A stretch of DNA of 64,000 bases from Terriglobia bacterium (GTDB lineage: Bacteria > Acidobacteriota > Terriglobia > UBA7540), in assembly GCA_030041095.1 (NCBI GenBank), contig JASHON010000181.1:1-64000 (forward strand). Reading direction: 5' to 3'. Below, piece after piece: positions 55,598-64,000 of the stretch; within the stretch, counting starts at the first letter, position 1; the number at the start of each line of letters is the position of its first letter. The notes under the pieces were generated by a model, which worked only from the letters and a program-made list of their open reading frames with translations, was not told where the DNA came from and did no database searches. The position numbers were made by a program, and so were the translations under genes.

Positions 55598-56020
55598 ATG
55601 CCTAAAGCCTATACGGAAGAACACGCACGAGCGGGACTTGGACACGCTTTGCCGGCCATCGAAACGTGGCCAAACCAATATCCTGCCTACGAGATTGAGG
55701 TTCAGATTCCCGAATTCACATCTGTCTGCCCCAAGACCGGGCTTCCGGATTTTGGAAAGCTCACGTTGAGATACATTCCCCGGAATAAGTGCATCGAGCT
55801 CAAATCGCTCAAGATGTACTTGTTGGCCTACCGCAACCTCGGCATCTTCTACGAGAACGTCGTGAACCGTTTCTTGCGTGATGTGGTCAAGACCGCCGAT
55901 CCGATTCAGGCTGAAGTCATAGGAGAATTCACCCCAAGGGGCGGGCTGGAATCCAGGATTACTGCGCGCTGGAGTAAAGCAGACGGGTTTAGGACTAAGG
56001 CAAAACGCCAGGGACCGTAG
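55598..56020 (+). CDS. queF: NADPH-dependent 7-cyano-7-deazaguanine reductase
   Basis: QueF reduces preQ0 to preQ1 in queuosine synthesis. The 140-residue short (type I) form starts at the ATG at 55598. It has the catalytic Cys in PEFTSVCPKTGLPDFG, followed by the QueF signature CIELKSLKMYLLAYRNLGIFYENVVNR. The C-terminal FTPRGGLESRITARW is also typical. It is followed by queC after 54 bases. Confidence 0.96.
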   Translation: MPKAYTEEHARAGLGHALPAIETWPNQYPAYEIEVQIPEFTSVCPKTGLPDFGKLTLRYIPRNKCIELKSLKMYLLAYRNLGIFYENVVNRFLRDVVKTADPIQAEVIGEFTPRGGLESRITARWSKADGFRTKAKRQGP

Positions 56021-56074
56021 GCCACAGCTCGCGGCGATGACTCGGCCTGAGCGACGAACCGTTAGATTTACGTT

Positions 56075-56779
56075 ATGGAGCATTCGCCAAAACCGCGAGC
56101 CATCGTTCTCCTTAGCGGCGGATTAGATTCCGCCACGCTGCTGGCGATTGCCCTGAGCGAAGGTTACGAAGTGTACGCTCTGTCCTTCCGCTATGGTCAA
56201 AGGCATGAAGGAGAGTTGAACGCAGCGCAACGACTCGCCAAGACCATGGGTGCGCGCGAGCACAGGATCTTCAGTGTGGATTTGCGAGCCTTCGGTGGCT
56301 CCGCATTGACGGATGACATCTCCGTTCCCAAAGGCCGCGATCTTACCGCGAATCACGCGATTCCGCCCACGTATGTCCCCGCCCGCAACACCGTTTTCCT
56401 GTCCATCGCGTTGGCCTGGGCGGAGACGTTGGACGCAGCCGATATCTTCATCGGCGTCAACGTGCTCGATTACAGCGGCTATCCCGATTGCCGTCCCGAA
56501 TACATCGAGGCTTTTCAACGCATGGCCGATCTGGCCACGAAGGCAGGCGTGGAGGGCAGGCGGAAAACTCAAATCCATACGCCGCTGATTCATCTGCATA
56601 AATCAGAAATCATCCAAAAGGGACTTGCTCTCGGCGTGGATTATTCCCGGACCGTTAGTTGTTACGACCCATCGCCGCAAGGCGAACCCTGCGGCGAATG
56701 TGACGCGTGCCAGTTGCGCCAAAGCGCATTTGCCAAACTCGGCTTGCAAGATCCGGCGAGGATAGAAAGTGGTAAGTGA
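56075..56779 (+). CDS. queC: 7-cyano-7-deazaguanine synthase
   Basis: QueC turns 7-carboxy-7-deazaguanine into preQ0 using ATP and ammonia. The 234-residue protein has the PP-loop [14 protein letters not shown] and the binding segment [31 protein letters not shown] and the zinc-binding tail [21 protein letters not shown] are both intact. It lies between queF and queE in the same direction. Confidence 0.96.
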   Translation: MEHSPKPRAIVLLSGGLDSATLLAIALSEGYEVYALSFRYGQRHEGELNAAQRLAKTMGAREHRIFSVDLRAFGGSALTDDISVPKGRDLTANHAIPPTYVPARNTVFLSIALAWAETLDAADIFIGVNVLDYSGYPDCRPEYIEAFQRMADLATKAGVEGRRKTQIHTPLIHLHKSEIIQKGLALGVDYSRTVSCYDPSPQGEPCGECDACQLRQSAFAKLGLQDPARIESGK

Positions 56780-56950
56780 TCAGGCGTCAGCTATCAGTCT
56801 TCAGCGATGAGCAGTCAGCGGTCAGCTAACAGCAGACCTCCGTCAGAGACAAGCTCAGCGGCCGTTGCGAACATGCTGGGCGCGGCCCTGCACGCGCCGG
56901 ACGCTAATTTCTGGCGCCTGGCGATTGACTGCTGATTGCTGTTAGCCGAT
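56780..56950. repeat. Degenerate TCAGC-type short repeats in inverted array
   Basis: Between queC and queE the left part repeats TCAGC/GTCAGCTA-like words (56785-56835). The right part carries the inverse (56923-56946). GCTAACAGC at 56825-56833 is exactly complementary to GCTGTTAGC at 56938-56946. The middle, about 100 bases, is G/C-rich and unrecognised. Confidence 0.6.
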
Positions 56951-56958
56951 TTCTCTGT

Positions 56959-57588
56959 ATGGCATACAAACTGAAGGAAATCTTCTACAGCTTGCAGGGT
57001 GAGGGAGCCCGAGTGGGGACACCCGCGGTTTTCTGCCGTTTTGCCGGTTGCAATCTTTGGTCGGGACATGAAGAAGACCGCGAGGAAGCGGTTTGCCAGT
57101 TTTGTGACACTGATTTTGTAGGAACAAATGGCCAAGGCGGGGGATTTTTTTCGTTCGCGGACGAGTTGGCCGAAACGCTGCGCCGGATGTGGCCAGGCGA
57201 CGGCCGGCCTTATGTCATCTGCACGGGCGGCGAGCCTTTGTTGCAGTTGGACGAAGAGTTGGTCAGCGCCATGCATCGGCTGGAGATGGAAGTGGCGATC
57301 GAGACCAACGGAACGCGCCTGCCTCCGCCAGAAATCGATTGGATTACCGTCAGCCCGAAAGCGGCGGCGCCGCTGGTTCTGACCGAAGGTGACGAGCTGA
57401 AGTTGGTTTATCCGCAGCGCGGTGCGGAGCCGGAACGATTCGAACGTCTCAATTTTCACTTTTTTTACCTTCAACCCATGGATGGGCCGGAACGCGAAGA
57501 GAATACGGTTCAGGCGCTTCGCTACTGCCTCGAGCACCCGCGCTGGCGCTTGAGTCTGCAAATCCACAAAATTCTTGGCATTCGTTGA
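56959..57588 (+). CDS. queE: 7-carboxy-7-deazaguanine synthase (radical SAM)
   Basis: QueE contracts carboxytetrahydropterin to carboxydeazaguanine. The 209-residue protein starts MAYKLKEIFYSLQGEGARVGTPAVFCRFAGCNLW. Its cluster-binding cysteines follow the QueE-type CX14CX2C spacing (C in GCNLWSG, then CQFC), and the SAM region reads VICTGGEPLLQLD. The rest of the barrel is short, as is normal for QueE. Together with queF and queC it covers the pathway except QueD, which is not in the window. Confidence 0.95.
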   Translation: MAYKLKEIFYSLQGEGARVGTPAVFCRFAGCNLWSGHEEDREEAVCQFCDTDFVGTNGQGGGFFSFADELAETLRRMWPGDGRPYVICTGGEPLLQLDEELVSAMHRLEMEVAIETNGTRLPPPEIDWITVSPKAAAPLVLTEGDELKLVYPQRGAEPERFERLNFHFFYLQPMDGPEREENTVQALRYCLEHPRWRLSLQIHKILGIR

Positions 57589-57711
57589 GCGCATCGGCGT
57601 TTATGCTCTCGATAAAAACTATTAATTTCACCCGCGCATTGAGCGAGCCTGATAATTCAAGGTAACCTGTAGTTTCTGGAGTAGCTGGGTGCTTGAGCTA
57701 TCCCTTTTGTT

Positions 57712-62292
<4,581 letters not shown>

Positions 62293-62313
<21 letters not shown>

Positions 62314-62398
62314 GAGTTAGGGTTTAGCGGAGATTTGCGGTGTGACGCTTGCCGCCCAGGCACTCGTTGCCAACCCCAATCTCTAACCTCCGGTTTTC
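62293..62398. repeat. Inverted GGTTAG-type short repeats between gltB and gltD
   Basis: The left part (62293-62330) is a degenerate run of TTAGGG/GGTTAG words overlapping the gltB stop. The right part (62370-62390) is the inverse. GGGGTTGG (62299-62306) is complementary to CCAACCCC (62370-62377), and GGTTAG (62308-62313) to CTAACC (62383-62388). The arrangement parallels that between queC and queE with a different word. Confidence 0.6.
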
Positions 62399-62401
62399 AG
62401 G

Positions 62402-63808
62402 ATGGGCAAAGTCACAGGCTTCAAAGAATTCACGCGTGAAACTCCAACTCGCCGCCCGGTCGTCGAGCGGGTGAACGATTTCCTCGAGGTGTATCAACCG
62501 ATCGAGCGGGAGATGGTGACAAGGCAAGCGGCTCGCTGCATGGATTGCGGCATCCCTTTCTGCCATACAGGGTGCCCGGTGTCCAACATCATCCCTGACT
62601 GGAATGACCTTGTCTACAAAGATCATTGGAAGGATGCACTGCGCATTCTGCAATCCACAAACAACTTTCCGGAATTCACCGGCCGTCTCTGCCCTGCCCC
62701 GTGCGAAACTGCCTGTGTGCTCGGCATCAATGAGCCGCCGGTCGCCATCAAGACGATCGAGCAATCCATCGCGGAACGAGGTTTCGAAGAAGGATGGATT
62801 GTGCCTGAGCCGGCGGCCAGGAGCACGGGCAAGCGGGTTGCCGTGGTCGGCTCAGGACCTGCGGGCCTTGCGGCGGCGCAGCAGTTGGGCCGCGCGGGCC
62901 ATGCCGTCACTGTTTTCGAGAAAGCGGACTGCATCGGCGGCCTGCTCCGCTACGGCATCCCCGATTTCAAGCTGGAAAAACGAATCCTCGACAGGCGTCT
63001 GGAACAACTGATTGCCGAGGGCATCCGCTTCGAAACCCACGCGCATGTTGGACACAACGTGCCCGTCGAAGACCTGCGAAAAGATTTTGACGCGATTCTG
63101 CTGGCTGGCGGCGCAGAACAGCCTCGGGATCTGAAGGTGCCTGGACGCGAGCTGCCGGGAATTCATTTCGCCATGGAGTTCCTGCCGCAGCAAAACCAAC
63201 GCAATGCCGGCGATCGGGTGGAAAACCCGATTCTCGCTACAGGTAAAGAAGTGTTGATCATCGGCGGTGGCGACACCGGCGCGGACTGCTTGGGCACCAC
63301 GCATCGGCAAAAACCGCGTTCTGTGCGCCAGTTTGAGATCCTGCCCATGCCGCCTGCATCGCGCTCGCCGCTCACCCCATGGCCACTCTGGCCGCTGCAG
63401 CTTCGTACGGAAAGCTCTCACGAAGAAGGCGGCTTGCGGGAATGGTCCATTGCCACGACTCGATTCACGGGAGATGCGGACGGCAACGTTCGCCACCTCC
63501 ACGCCGTGCGCGTGGGTCCTCCGCCAAAGTTCGAGCCCGTTGCCGGAAGCGATTTCACTCTCGATGTTGGCCTCGTCTTGCTGGCCATGGGATTCACCGG
63601 ACCGGTTCAAAATGGCATGATCGCGCAACTGGGAGTCAAGCTCGATGCTCGGGGCAACGTGGAAACGAACTCCAATTATATGAGCTCCGTCCCAGGCGTG
63701 TTTGTTGCGGGTGATATGCGCCGCGGCCAGTCTCTGGTTGTTTGGGCAATCAGCGAAGGCCGCAAAGCCGCCCATGCCCTCGATCGGTATCTGGCCGGCG
63801 GCCAGTAG
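62402..63808 (+). CDS. gltD: Glutamate synthase small subunit
   Basis: GltD feeds electrons from NAD(P)H to GltB. The 468-residue protein has N-terminal iron-sulphur cysteines ([23 protein letters not shown] and CPAPCETAC). The FAD site is [24 protein letters not shown], the NAD(P) site [15 protein letters not shown], and the second FAD region [27 protein letters not shown]. It starts 88 bases after gltB in the same direction. Length is normal. Confidence 0.97.
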   Translation: MGKVTGFKEFTRETPTRRPVVERVNDFLEVYQPIEREMVTRQAARCMDCGIPFCHTGCPVSNIIPDWNDLVYKDHWKDALRILQSTNNFPEFTGRLCPAPCETACVLGINEPPVAIKTIEQSIAERGFEEGWIVPEPAARSTGKRVAVVGSGPAGLAAAQQLGRAGHAVTVFEKADCIGGLLRYGIPDFKLEKRILDRRLEQLIAEGIRFETHAHVGHNVPVEDLRKDFDAILLAGGAEQPRDLKVPGRELPGIHFAMEFLPQQNQRNAGDRVENPILATGKEVLIIGGGDTGADCLGTTHRQKPRSVRQFEILPMPPASRSPLTPWPLWPLQLRTESSHEEGGLREWSIATTRFTGDADGNVRHLHAVRVGPPPKFEPVAGSDFTLDVGLVLLAMGFTGPVQNGMIAQLGVKLDARGNVETNSNYMSSVPGVFVAGDMRRGQSLVVWAISEGRKAAHALDRYLAGGQ

Positions 63809-63880
63809 AATCGGGGGCAGTCATCCGTCGCCAGCCTGTAGCATCCGGTCTGAATCCGGGCCTTGAGCGATTGCAACTTG

Positions 63881-64000
63881 CTAGCGCTGGACCAGCGAGA
63901 GCGGGACGCTGATGGTTTCGCCCGAACTGCCTCCCACCATGATGTCGTAAATGCCAGGTTCGACTTTGAAATGCATGTTGATGTCCCACTGAGCAAAATC
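63881..64000 (-). CDS. GH3 glycosidase (beta-glucosidase-like), 3' end only
   Basis: The last 39 codons of a minus-strand gene enter from the window edge and end at TAG (63881-63883). The translation [20 protein letters not shown], then [17 protein letters not shown], is the fibronectin III-like C-terminal domain of family 3 beta-glucosidases, where a EPGxYxIxVGxSS pattern is standard. It converges on gltD with 72 bases between. The catalytic domains lie outside the window. Confidence 0.7.
   Translation of the reverse strand, partial: DFAQWDINMHFKVEPGIYDIMVGGSSGETISVPLSLVQR

Noticed and set aside
56780-56950. CRISPR array in the queC-queE gap
   Set aside because: The repeated words are short, degenerate and partly inverted, with no regular spacers and no cas genes in the window.

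Overview
The window looks like a chromosomal segment of an Acidobacteriota bacterium. The main clue is two large duplicated FtsX/MacB-type permeases of the ADOP class (3440-5872 and 40605-43271), one of them preceded by a PadR regulator, plus a short remnant of a third. Other features fit: Tat-exported single-domain enzymes, a subdivision-type fab operon, and moderately high G+C. No rRNA, tRNA, CRISPR array, transposase or integrase was seen. Taxonomy is inferred from gene content only.

Layout. 1-5900: a Tat-signal protein with a glycosidase-like barrel, a convergent NtrY-like histidine kinase and an ADOP permease. 5988-18719 (all minus strand): a long housekeeping string that reads in transcription order yceD-rpmF-plsX-fabH-fabD-fabG-acpP-fabF-etfB-etfA-zinc-ribbon protein-dnaG-rpoD. 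It joins membrane-lipid synthesis, electron transfer, replication priming and the main sigma factor. Good sigma-70-like promoters lie before yceD, acpP and rpoD, and two sharp palindromes lie in its intergenic gaps. 19038-27891 (minus): a second, unusual lipid-type cluster. It holds a fused carrier protein/fatty acyl-AMP ligase/degenerate acyltransferase, a PlsY homologue, a HAD-IB phosphatase, a LarA-like protein and an extended SDR. An SMC/OLD-like ATPase and an overlapping TOPRIM-like partner are embedded in its middle and look like a two-gene defence module. 27937-29871: a beta-hydroxyacid dehydrogenase abutting a signal-less HtrA protease.

30060-40222: an accessory block. After an exported DUF4097-like protein comes a promoter with a palindrome, then a plus-strand run of subtilase, calcineurin-like phosphoesterase, a 1477-residue GMC oxidoreductase with a duplicated C-terminal module, and a small NlpC/P60-like protein. 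A VAO-type FAD oxidase faces it from the other strand. None of these five has an obvious signal peptide. I do not recognise the set as a named system; it is the best candidate for something undescribed. 40605-49573: PadR/ADOP pair, an amidohydrolase, a YjbR protein, a Tat-type Gfo/Idh/MocA oxidoreductase, and three decayed genes (YCII-like with two frameshifts, a YncE-like propeller with several, an esterase with one in-frame TGA).

49574-64000: core metabolism again. TldE/TldD, ahcY and metK (the last two overlapping by 1 bp) are on the minus strand. On the plus strand are queF, queC, queE (no queD in the window) and gltB-gltD. The gaps queC/queE and gltB/gltD carry inverted copies of short degenerate repeats. 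The window ends inside the 3' end of a minus-strand GH3 glycosidase gene.
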